Source: an uncultured Oscillospiraceae bacterium | Lineage (GTDB): Bacteria; Bacillota; Clostridia; Oscillospirales; Acutalibacteraceae | NCBI GenBank assembly: GCA_900545625.1 | Contig: UQZS01000012.1 | Location: 1-39,292 of the forward strand | Reading direction: 5' to 3' | Length of the DNA: 39,292 nt | Shown here: positions 1 through 6,453 of the stretch, one piece after another | How positions within the stretch are numbered: the first letter of the stretch is position 1 | How the letters are laid out: every line of letters begins with the position of its first letter | Position numbers and translations under genes: made by a program | Notes under the pieces: model-generated | Database searches by the model: none | The model's input: only the letters and a program-made list of their open reading frames with translations | What the model was told of the DNA's origin: nothing

Positions 1-433
1 CGGTGTCGCCCTTAAAGCCGGGTTCGGTTTTGGTGACTTGCAGCGTGACAAAGGTCGGCGGTTCCACACCGAACACCTTGCCCTTGTAAGAAAGCACTTT
101 GCAGACCATGTTTTCCTTGACGAACTTGAAGTTGTCGGAAAGGTCGCTTGCGTTGATGGGTACGAGCTCATAGGTCTCGGGATCCATGAAGTAATACAGA
201 TCGCCGTCGTTGTAAGAATATTCCATATCCTTGCGTTCGATGAACGCGGTGGGGAATTTTTCGGTGGGGTTGAAGGTCTTTTCCACCACGCTGCCTGCGA
301 TCACGTTTTTGATCTTGGTGCGCACAAACGCCGCGCCCTTACCGGGTTTGACGTGCTGGAACTCGATGATCTGGTAGACATTGCCGTCCATTTCAAACGT
401 CACGCCGTTGCGAAAATCGCCTGCTGTAATCAT
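1..433 (-). CDS. efp: Elongation factor P, N-terminal part (runs off the window)
   Basis: The reverse strand encodes about 144 residues beginning [20 protein letters not shown], a clear EF-P start. EF-P binds between the P and E sites of the ribosome and relieves stalling at proline stretches. The N-terminal KOW-like domain carries the loop HVKPGKGAA, whose tip lysine is residue 32, the usual site of modification. The OB domains follow ([20 protein letters not shown], then [10 protein letters not shown]). The reading frame is open to base 1, so roughly the last 40 residues of a normal 185-residue protein lie outside the window. A GGAGG site lies 7-8 bases before the ATG. The Xaa-Pro peptidase gene lies 102 bases upstream, a pepP-efp pairing common in Firmicutes, but efp also has its own promoter. 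Confidence 0.97.
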   Translation of the reverse strand, partial: MITAGDFRNGVTFEMDGNVYQIIEFQHVKPGKGAAFVRTKIKNVIAGSVVEKTFNPTEKFPTAFIERKDMEYSYNDGDLYYFMDPETYELVPINASDLSDNFKFVKENMVCKVLSYKGKVFGVEPPTFVTLQVTKTEPGFKGDT

Positions 434-498
434 AAAATACATCCTCCGTTTTACGCCCCGCCGCGCTGCGGCGCAGGTTTGTTTCTCATTCGTCTACT

Positions 499-527
499 AT
501 TGTATATGATTGCGTGCGGTTTTTCAA
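499..527 (-). promoter_or_regulatory. Sigma-A type promoter of efp
   Basis: On the minus strand TTGAAA (522-527) and TACAAT (499-504) are separated by 17 bases. It lies in the gap between the peptidase stop and efp and allows efp to be expressed on its own. A GC-rich inverted repeat lies in the short leader between it and the efp start. Confidence 0.7.
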
Positions 528-535
528 GGCTTTTT

Positions 536-1606
536 TTACAGAACCGCAAGCGCCTTCGGGCAATTCGTCAAATTGCGGCAGCCCTCTGCCGTGATAAACG
601 CCATATCCTCCGTGCGCACGCCGAATTCACCGGGCAGATAAATGCCGGGTTCCACGGTCACCACGTTGCCTGCGACCAGCGCGTCTTTGGCGCGCGGCGC
701 AAGGTTCGGGCGTTCGTGGATCTCGATGCCTACGCCGTGCCCTGTGGAATGTCCGAAGCATGCCCCGTAGCCCGCACGATCGATCACACCGCGTGCCGCC
801 GCGTCCGCTTCGCAGCAGGGCAGCCCTGCTTTAAGGACTTTTACCGCCTCGGTTTGGGCTTCCAGCACGACCGCATACACTTCTTTCTGCTTTTCGCTGA
901 CCTTGCCGACCGCGACGGTGCGGGTCATGTCGGAATGGTAGCCGTCCACAACCGCGCCGAAGTCCATGGTCACAAAATCGCCCGGTTCGATCTTCTTATC
1001 GCCCGGCACGCCGTGCGGTTTTGAGGAATTCGCCCCGCTGACGGCGATGGTCTCGAACGACAGCGCCTCGGCGCCGTGCGAGAGCATAAAGAAATCCAGC
1101 TCCAGCGCCACCTCACGCTCGGTCTTGCCCGGTTCGATAAAGTTGCAGATGTGCGCGAATGCCTGCTCGGCGATACGCTGGGCACACTCGATGCGTTCGA
1201 CTTCATCTGCCGTTTTGACCGCGCGCAGCGCATGGATCAGGAGATCGAGCGTATTGTCTGCGGAAAGCTCCAGAGGCGCAAGGATCTCTGTGCAACGGGC
1301 AAACGCCGAAAGGCTCATGCGTGACGCTTCGATGCCGATGCGCCGGACACCCATTTCGGAAAACAGAGCTTTCAGCTGCCCTCGGTCCGTGCTTTGCAGC
1401 ACGATCTCGCAGCCGGCAGCCTTCTGACATGCCGCCTCAAAATAGCGGCTGTCCGTCACGAACACCGCCCGGTCGGCGCTGACCAGTAAATAGCCGTCGC
1501 TCGACGGAAACCCCGTAAAATAGCGGCGGTTCTCGGGCGACACGATCAGCGCCCCGTCGAGTGTCTCGCTCTGACGCAGCAGCGCTTGCAGTTTTTCAAT
1601 CCTCAT
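536..1606 (-). CDS. Xaa-Pro aminopeptidase / Xaa-Pro dipeptidase family (M24)
   Basis: A cytosolic M24 metallopeptidase of 356 residues that should release an N-terminal residue next to proline. The N-terminal creatinase-like domain (about residues 1-130) precedes the pita-bread domain. All metal ligands are visible: two Asp in DFGAVVDGYHSDMTRT, His in GHSTGHGVGIEIHE, Glu in TVEPGIY and Glu in GVRTEDM. The length fits short PepP/PepQ-like enzymes. I chose the ATG at 1606 (MRIEKLQ), which overlaps the end of the upstream phosphatase gene by 11 bases and suggests translational coupling. The longer form from 1633 would add nine residues that only retranslate the upstream gene's end. efp follows. 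Confidence 0.93.
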   Translation of the reverse strand: MRIEKLQALLRQSETLDGALIVSPENRRYFTGFPSSDGYLLVSADRAVFVTDSRYFEAACQKAAGCEIVLQSTDRGQLKALFSEMGVRRIGIEASRMSLSAFARCTEILAPLELSADNTLDLLIHALRAVKTADEVERIECAQRIAEQAFAHICNFIEPGKTEREVALELDFFMLSHGAEALSFETIAVSGANSSKPHGVPGDKKIEPGDFVTMDFGAVVDGYHSDMTRTVAVGKVSEKQKEVYAVVLEAQTEAVKVLKAGLPCCEADAAARGVIDRAGYGACFGHSTGHGVGIEIHERPNLAPRAKDALVAGNVVTVEPGIYLPGEFGVRTEDMAFITAEGCRNLTNCPKALAVL

Positions 1607-2126
1607 AAACACCATACCCATGCAGTTTTTCAAAGGCTTCCAAAATCGGTTTTTCGCGCTTTTCTTTCCATTTGTAATACTGCGGATACAGGCTTTTCAT
1701 CGGGATGGGGTCGATGCGGACAGCAATCGCCCCGCAGCGATTGGCAGCTTTGACGTCCGAAAACAGCTGGTCTCCGAGCATTGCAAGCTCGGGGAGCTCC
1801 ACCCCGAGCCGTTTTGCCGCGCGCCGCAGCCCGCGTGTGCGCGGCTTCATGGACAGCGAAACATACGGCAGAGAAAAGCGCTTTGCAATGGGGCGCACAC
1901 GCAAAAACGTAGCATTCGAGATCAGGATGATCGGAAAGCCCGCGTCCCGTATCGTTTGAATCCACGCTTGCGCACCCTCGATGAATTTCATGGTGCCGTC
2001 GGGCGCAAGCGTATTGTCGATATCCAGCCCGACCGCCTTGGCGCCCATTTTGCGAAGGTCCTCGGGCGTTACATCCAGCACGCTTTTGAAACGGTATTTC
2101 GGCATCAGCAGGGAAGTCTTATCCAT
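1596..2126 (-). CDS. YqeG-family HAD-IIIA phosphatase
   Basis: A 176-residue HAD-superfamily hydrolase of the YqeG type. It carries the nucleophile motif DIDNTL (DxDxT class) near residue 35, motif II in ILISNAT, the conserved KPRTRGLRRA lysine motif, and the late acidic motif in LGDQLFSDVKAANRCG. YqeG proteins are near-universal in Firmicutes. Their substrate is not firmly established, although they resemble the mitochondrial PGP phosphatase PTPMT/GEP4 group. The ATG at 2126 has GGAGA about 6 bases upstream, whereas the ATG at 2153 lies inside the upstream hairpin and was rejected. The gene overlaps the peptidase gene downstream. The hairpin after rpsU ends only about 22 bases before this start, so transcription is probably readthrough from rpsU. 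Confidence 0.92.
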   Translation of the reverse strand: MDKTSLLMPKYRFKSVLDVTPEDLRKMGAKAVGLDIDNTLAPDGTMKFIEGAQAWIQTIRDAGFPIILISNATFLRVRPIAKRFSLPYVSLSMKPRTRGLRRAAKRLGVELPELAMLGDQLFSDVKAANRCGAIAVRIDPIPMKSLYPQYYKWKEKREKPILEAFEKLHGYGVYED

Positions 2127-2148
2127 TTCATTCTCCGTCGCCGGAAAA

Positions 2149-2172
2149 AGCAAAAGCGGGCATACGCCCGCC
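2149..2172 (-). terminator. Terminator after rpsU
   Basis: On the minus strand GCGGGC-GTAT-GCCCGC is followed by TTTTGCTTTTT. It sits between rpsU and the YqeG gene, just ahead of the latter's ribosome binding site, so it probably lets only part of the rpsU transcription through. Confidence 0.75.
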
Positions 2173-2186
2173 TTACTTTCTCGGTC

Positions 2187-2363
2187 TTACTTATACTTTC
2201 TCTTTCGAGCGGCTTCCGATTTCTTTTTTCTCTTAACGGAAGGCTTTTCATAGTGCTCTCTTTTACGCACTTCTTGAATAACGCCGTCACGAGAGGTTTG
2301 CCGTTTGAAGCGGCGAAGCGCACTATCCAGGGATTCGTTGTCCTTGACCTTGACCTGGCTCAT
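2187..2363 (-). CDS. rpsU: 30S ribosomal protein S21
   Basis: A 58-residue protein starting [20 protein letters not shown] and ending in a lysine/arginine-rich tail, typical of Firmicute S21 in both length and sequence. S21 joins the 30S subunit late and helps recognition of the message near the anti-Shine-Dalgarno region. The ATG at 2363 has GGGAGG six bases upstream; a longer frame to 2402 exists but begins at the promoter and was rejected. The gene has its own strong promoter and is followed by a hairpin terminator. Confidence 0.98.
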   Translation of the reverse strand: MSQVKVKDNESLDSALRRFKRQTSRDGVIQEVRKREHYEKPSVKRKKKSEAARKRKYK

Positions 2364-2400
2364 CTGATTCCCTCCCTTAACTTTATCAAAATGCCTTGTC

Positions 2401-2430
2401 ATTATACAACAAGCCCATGTGCAATGTCAA
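2401..2430 (-). promoter_or_regulatory. Strong sigma-A promoter of rpsU
   Basis: TTGACA (2425-2430) and TATAAT (2401-2406) on the minus strand are separated by 18 bases, with rpsU starting about 38 bases beyond the -10. The rest of the gap, 2431-2616, shows no convincing feature. Confidence 0.9.
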
Positions 2431-2616
2431 GCCAAATTCCCAAGAAAGCCGCCGCAAACTGCGAAAAATCTCGAAACGGGCGGTGCAAACACGCCGAACG
2501 GACGGCATCGCACAGGAAATTTACAAATCGTTCACAGGTCTGTTATTCTGCGTCTGCGCGGCAGGATCAGGCTGCCGCACACCGAACCCGATATACCGAA
2601 AACGACGCCCGGCAGT

Positions 2617-3198
2617 TCAGCGCAGCTTGTCGAGCGGCAGCTCATAAGCGGGCAGGAATTCCGACAGGAACACTGCCGCCTCCGGGCATTCGAGCTTTTC
2701 GAGCAGCTTTTTCGTGGACTTTTCCGCCTCGCGGAACTCCGTATTGCCCGCCTTGCGCTCCTCGATGCATTTGATATATGCCGAAAGCTTGTCCGCTGCT
2801 TTTACAAGCCTCCAAAGCGCAGCATCATCCGCCTTTTGGTCTAAAAGCGGGTCAAAATCCGCCTGCATGTCCTCAGGCAGCATGGAGAGCAGCCGCGCGC
2901 CGGCGCTTTTTTCGACCTCGGCAAAAGCAGAACGCAGCCCCGTGCTGAAATATTTGACCGGCGTCGGCATATCGCCCGTGATGCTCTCTGCCGCATCGTG
3001 GTAAAGCCCCAACAGCGCGGCGCGCGAGGCGTCATAATTTTTCCCGAACCGGCGGTTGCCGATGACTGCCAGCGCGTGCGCAAGCGTTGCGACCTCATAG
3101 GAATGCTGGCTCAGCGTCTCATAGGTCGTGTTGCGCATGAGCGCCCAGCGGTTGATATATTTGATGCGGGAAAGGTAAGCAAAAAAACTGTTCTTCAT
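2617..3198 (-). CDS. YfbR-like HD-domain 5'-deoxynucleotidase
   Basis: A 193-residue HD-domain phosphohydrolase. Its residues match those known for Escherichia coli YfbR almost one for one: R17-W18, H32, the HD pair H67-D68, E71, D76 and D136. YfbR removes the 5'-phosphate from dNMPs, so a deoxynucleoside-monophosphate clean-up role is likely. The ATG at 3198 (MKNSFFAYLS) was chosen because the longer frame to 3294 translates the preceding terminator hairpin. An in-frame TTG lies three codons upstream, and an AAGGAG lies further up, so the exact start is not certain. The lipoprotein gene is upstream on the same strand, separated by the terminator. Confidence 0.9.
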   Translation of the reverse strand: MKNSFFAYLSRIKYINRWALMRNTTYETLSQHSYEVATLAHALAVIGNRRFGKNYDASRAALLGLYHDAAESITGDMPTPVKYFSTGLRSAFAEVEKSAGARLLSMLPEDMQADFDPLLDQKADDAALWRLVKAADKLSAYIKCIEERKAGNTEFREAEKSTKKLLEKLECPEAAVFLSEFLPAYELPLDKLR

Positions 3199-3268
3199 GG
3201 TTTTCAACGTATGCCGCGCCGCCCGGCGGCCGTTTTCTCCTTGTTGTTTTTCGTAAAGCGTGTCAAGA

Positions 3269-3294
3269 AAAGCCCGCTTTCGCGGGCTTTTCAA
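3269..3294 (-). terminator. Terminator after the DUF4474-like lipoprotein gene
   Basis: The perfect inverted repeat AAAAGCCCGC-GAAA-GCGGGCTTTT begins within 10 bases of the lipoprotein stop codon and ends in a T-run on the minus strand. Confidence 0.9.
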
Positions 3295-3299
3295 ATCGC

Positions 3300-4211
3300 T
3301 TAGTAGTTTAAGGCACCGGCGTGATACCAGAGAATATAAAAGTCAAAGCCGCTGCGACGATAGGTATCGTATTGCGTAGTCGCGTTGCCCTCGCGGAAGC
3401 CCGCCCCCTGCAAACCGCTTTCCATGGCGGTCGCCATGGCGCCGTTGAAGGTGCGGATGCGCGCGGACATCACCATTTCGGCAGGCGTGACCGTACCCAC
3501 CTTGAAACCGGTCAGCCACCAGTGCTTCTGCCAGCCGCGGGTGAAATAGGCGTTGCCGCTGCGGTAGTCGGCAGGGGTGAGATACATCGTGTAGGACATA
3601 TACATCATATGATCATCGTCCACACAGTAATAGAGCTCTTCCGTCTGCCCGGGGATCTTATTGTAAATGCCGATCTCCGCGCCGCCGAACGTGCCGTACT
3701 GCCCCTTCCAAAGCTGGATACGCCAGTCAAGACCGTCGGTGGTGAAATCGACGCGTGTGGTCTGAAAGCGCATGTTGCCCAAGGGCGCGAGCGCGTCATA
3801 ATGCTGGATATAGTTCGCCGAGCGCTGCCAGCTGTCGATCTCGGTGTAGAAAATACCCTGCTCGGGATCGTAGTTGAAGCCAAATGCGTTGATGAGCGAC
3901 GCAACCAAAGACAACGATGCACCGCTGTCCGCGGCGATATCCCCCGTATTCATCCCGCCGGAATTGTTGTTGCCGCCGCTGTTGCTGCCGGCGCTCGAGC
4001 TGCGCGTGGTAGAGGGCGTCGTGGTCGCGGGCGCTGTGGTCGTTGTCGTGCCCGCCGTGGACGCAGCGCGCGTTGTCGAAGGCGTAGCGATCGCATTCGC
4101 GCCGCGCGTGATCTCTTCCTCCTCGGCATTATCCCCGCAGGAGGCAAAGGTGCACACGACCAAAGCCAAGGCAAGCAGTGCGGCAAAGATCCGTTTTCCG
4201 TTCAAGCGCAT
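3300..4211 (-). CDS. Lipoprotein with Thr/Ser-rich linker and DUF4474-like domain
   Basis: A 303-residue secreted lipoprotein. The ATG at 4211 begins MRLNGKRIF, followed by a hydrophobic stretch ending FASC, which reads as a signal-peptidase II lipobox (Cys about residue 25). A low-complexity linker rich in Thr, Ser, Ala, Gly and Asn runs to about residue 100. The globular part contains FGFNYDPEQGIFYTEIDSWQ, LWKGQYGTFGGAEIGIY and KHWWLTGFKVG, which I recognise as the pattern of DUF4474, a Firmicute domain of unknown function. An AGGAAAGG site lies about 8 bases upstream. The linker probably carries the domain through the cell wall. It is transcribed alone from its own promoter, divergently from ahcY. 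No catalytic motif is evident. Confidence 0.85.
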   Translation of the reverse strand: MRLNGKRIFAALLALALVVCTFASCGDNAEEEEITRGANAIATPSTTRAASTAGTTTTTAPATTTPSTTRSSSAGSNSGGNNNSGGMNTGDIAADSGASLSLVASLINAFGFNYDPEQGIFYTEIDSWQRSANYIQHYDALAPLGNMRFQTTRVDFTTDGLDWRIQLWKGQYGTFGGAEIGIYNKIPGQTEELYYCVDDDHMMYMSYTMYLTPADYRSGNAYFTRGWQKHWWLTGFKVGTVTPAEMVMSARIRTFNGAMATAMESGLQGAGFREGNATTQYDTYRRSGFDFYILWYHAGALNY

Positions 4212-4301
4212 AGAACCAACCTTTCCTCTCTCGTTCCCGCGCGGCAATGCGCCGCGTCGTCTTTGTAGCTTATGCACAATTCTTTCAGACGTTACGGAGT
4301 T

Positions 4302-4330
4302 ATTATCGCACAATTCGGCACTTCTGTCAA
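4302..4330 (-). promoter_or_regulatory. Promoter of the DUF4474-like lipoprotein gene
   Basis: TTGACA (4325-4330) and GATAAT (4302-4307) on the minus strand have a 17-base spacer. The leader of about 85 bases shows no obvious riboswitch. Confidence 0.75.
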
Positions 4331-4396
4331 CATTTATTGCTTTTTTCCGTAATTTGTGTTACGCTGAATCAGATTCGATTTTAGGAGTGAAGCAAG

Positions 4397-5641
4397 TTGA
4401 GCGAGATTCGGGACTTGAGCCTGTACCCTGCGGGAGAGCAGAAGATCCAATGGGTCGCGGGGTATATGCCGCTTTTGTCAAGCCTTGCGCGCGATTTTTC
4501 CGAAAGCAAGCCGTTTTCCGGGCTGCGCGTAGCGCTTTCGGTGCATTTGGAGGCAAAGACCGCCTATCTTTGCCGCGTGCTGCAGGCGGGCGGCGCTGAG
4601 ATGTTTGTGACGGGCAGCAATCCGCTTTCCACGCAGGATGATGTCGCGGCGGCGCTCGTGCACAGCGGGATGGAGGTGTTCGCCGTACACGGTGCGGATG
4701 CCGAAACCTACCACCGCCATATCGAACAGGTCATTTTAAGCCGTCCGCACCTCATCATTGATGACGGCGGCGACCTTGTGAATCTCCTGCACAACGAGCA
4801 CCCGGAGCTGCTCGGCGACGTGATCGGCGGCTGTGAGGAAACGACCACGGGCATCCTGCGCCTTGCCGCCATGGCAAAAGAAAAGCAGCTGCGTTTCCCG
4901 ATGATGGCGGTCAACAACGCCAAATGCAAATACCTGTTCGATAACCGCTACGGCACGGGGCAGTCGGTCTTTGACGGCATCAACCGCACAACGAATTTGA
5001 TCGTCGCGGGCAAGACCGTGGTGGTCGCGGGCTACGGCTGGTGCGGCAAGGGCGTCGCTATGCGCGCAAAGGGGCTTGGCGCGAAGGTCGTGGTCACCGA
5101 GGTAGACACGATCAAGGCGATGGAGGCGGTCATGGACGGCTTTACCGTCATGCCCATGGAAGAGGCGGCAGAGATCGGCGACCTGTTCATCACGGTGACG
5201 GGCTGCCGCGACGTCATCACGAAAGCCGCCATGCAGCGCATGAAGGACGGCGCGCTGCTGTGCAACGCCGGGCATTTCAACGTAGAGGTCAATGTCGGCG
5301 ACTTAGAAGCGCTTGCCGTCGAAACCTACGAGAGCCGCAAAAACATCACAGGATACCGCATGGCGGACGGGCGCGTGCTGCATTTGATCGCCGAGGGGCG
5401 GCTCGTGAACCTCGCCGCCGGCGATGGGCACCCGGCGGAGATCATGGACATGAGCTTTGCCATCCAGGCGCTGTCGGCGCAATACCTCGTGCAGAATGTA
5501 GGCAAGCTCACTGCCGATTTACACGCTGTCCCCGAAGAGATCGACCGCGAGGTCGCGCGCCGCAAGTTAGCGGCATGGGGCGTTTCGGTCGATACCCTCA
5601 CGCCCGAACAGGAAGCCTACCTGCACAGTTGGAATGTATAA
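4397..5641 (+). CDS. ahcY: S-adenosylhomocysteine hydrolase
   Basis: A 414-residue adenosylhomocysteinase, which splits SAH into adenosine and homocysteine and so relieves inhibition of methyltransferases. The substrate domain carries VHLEAKTAYL and GCEETTTGILRL. NNAKCKYLFDNRYGTGQS holds the catalytic Lys/Asp pair, and AGYGWCGKGVAMRAKGLGA is the NAD-binding glycine motif. The C-terminal region has the HPAEIMDMSFA motif. The length matches the shorter archaeal/Thermotoga-like form rather than the roughly 430-470-residue forms. The start is TTG, chosen because AGGAG lies 9 bases upstream and the protein aligns from there. It is monocistronic, with a very strong terminator behind it. No SAH riboswitch was recognised upstream. 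Confidence 0.97.
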   Translation: MSEIRDLSLYPAGEQKIQWVAGYMPLLSSLARDFSESKPFSGLRVALSVHLEAKTAYLCRVLQAGGAEMFVTGSNPLSTQDDVAAALVHSGMEVFAVHGADAETYHRHIEQVILSRPHLIIDDGGDLVNLLHNEHPELLGDVIGGCEETTTGILRLAAMAKEKQLRFPMMAVNNAKCKYLFDNRYGTGQSVFDGINRTTNLIVAGKTVVVAGYGWCGKGVAMRAKGLGAKVVVTEVDTIKAMEAVMDGFTVMPMEEAAEIGDLFITVTGCRDVITKAAMQRMKDGALLCNAGHFNVEVNVGDLEALAVETYESRKNITGYRMADGRVLHLIAEGRLVNLAAGDGHPAEIMDMSFAIQALSAQYLVQNVGKLTADLHAVPEEIDREVARRKLAAWGVSVDTLTPEQEAYLHSWNV

Positions 5642-5652
5642 GATCCTATTGT

Positions 5653-5692
5653 AAACCCCGCCCCGCAGCATACGCTGCGGGGCGGGGTTTTC
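5653..5692 (+). terminator. Terminator of ahcY
   Basis: A 17-base-pair GC-rich stem (5653-5669 with 5674-5690) with loop ATAC is followed by TTCTT. It starts 12 bases after the ahcY stop. Confidence 0.95.
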
Positions 5693-5713
5693 TTATGAGA
5701 AAGGGCAGGTTCT

Positions 5714-6250
5714 TCAAACCGTTTCCAAAGCACGGCGTATCGTTCCCAGCGCCTCTGCATCAAAAAAATCGACCTTGCTGTTATACGTTTCCACGATTGC
5801 CCGCGACTCCGCGCTCTGCTTTTCGGGCGGCAGGCGCTTATCGTGATGATACAATAGTGCCATCATTGCTTTGTGTCCACGTGACAGCCTTGCATAATCT
5901 ATTCCACCGCGCAGGTGAAAGATCTGCGCGCGGGCAAAGACCTCTTGCGGCAGCTGCTTTTTGAGCGCGGTACGGATATTTTGCACGTTTACGGGGTCCT
6001 GCGGATCCGCAAGTCCCACAGTCACGATCAAAAGCCGCATATTTGCAGCGTTTGGGAGGCTTCGGATCGTTTTCGAAAGCCCCAAAACGCCCCCGGCATA
6101 CAGCCCGCCGAAGTACACGAGGGTATCCGCATCCCGCGCCTCGTCCGCCTGCTTGCAGGGAAAACACGGCAAACCGGTTTCCCGGGCAAACTGCCGGGCA
6201 TACTTCTGTGTTGTTCCATAACAGCTCCCATAGAGGATGATACCGCGCAT
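5714..6250 (-). CDS. Flavodoxin-domain protein (HemG-like)
   Basis: A 178-residue protein with the flavodoxin fold. It begins MRGIILYGSCYGTTQKYA, a phosphate-binding loop for FMN of the form G-S-x-x-G-T-T-x-x-Y. The next flavin loop is probably LVYFGGLYAGGVLG. It resembles the flavodoxin_5 / menaquinone-dependent protoporphyrinogen oxidase (HemG) group and related short-chain electron carriers. No haem genes are near, so a general flavin redox role is more likely than haem synthesis. GGAGACG lies 7-8 bases before the ATG. It converges with ahcY and has its own promoter upstream. Confidence 0.85.
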   Translation of the reverse strand: MRGIILYGSCYGTTQKYARQFARETGLPCFPCKQADEARDADTLVYFGGLYAGGVLGLSKTIRSLPNAANMRLLIVTVGLADPQDPVNVQNIRTALKKQLPQEVFARAQIFHLRGGIDYARLSRGHKAMMALLYHHDKRLPPEKQSAESRAIVETYNSKVDFFDAEALGTIRRALETV

Positions 6251-6277
6251 AAGCTCGTCTCCGTTTCGGTCTGCTTT

Positions 6278-6307
6278 ATGCTACCATGCCGCGCATGCGC
6301 TTGTCAA
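6278..6307 (-). promoter_or_regulatory. Promoter of the flavodoxin-domain gene
   Basis: TTGACA (6302-6307) and TAGCAT (6278-6283) on the minus strand have an 18-base spacer, ending about 27 bases before the start codon. Confidence 0.6.
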
Positions 6308-6397
6308 CTTTATTGCCTGCAACACCGCATATTGCAAGCACATACGATACACTTTAGTCAAAGCGCTGTGTTCCTGTGCATCCATTTTCGGATTTAT

Positions 6398-6434
6398 AAA
6401 AAACGGACGCACCGCACATGCGGTACGCCCGTTT
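6398..6434 (-). terminator. Terminator of ppdK
   Basis: On the minus strand AAACGGGCGTACCGCA pairs with TGCGGTGCGTCCGTTT, with one or two mismatches, and is followed by TTTATAA. It lies 20 bases after the ppdK stop. Confidence 0.88.
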
Positions 6435-6453
6435 GGTTTTAATCATGCGGATC

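Noticed and set aside
4212..4396. SAH riboswitch before ahcY
   Set aside because: The leader is short, with no conserved SAH-riboswitch core that I could find.
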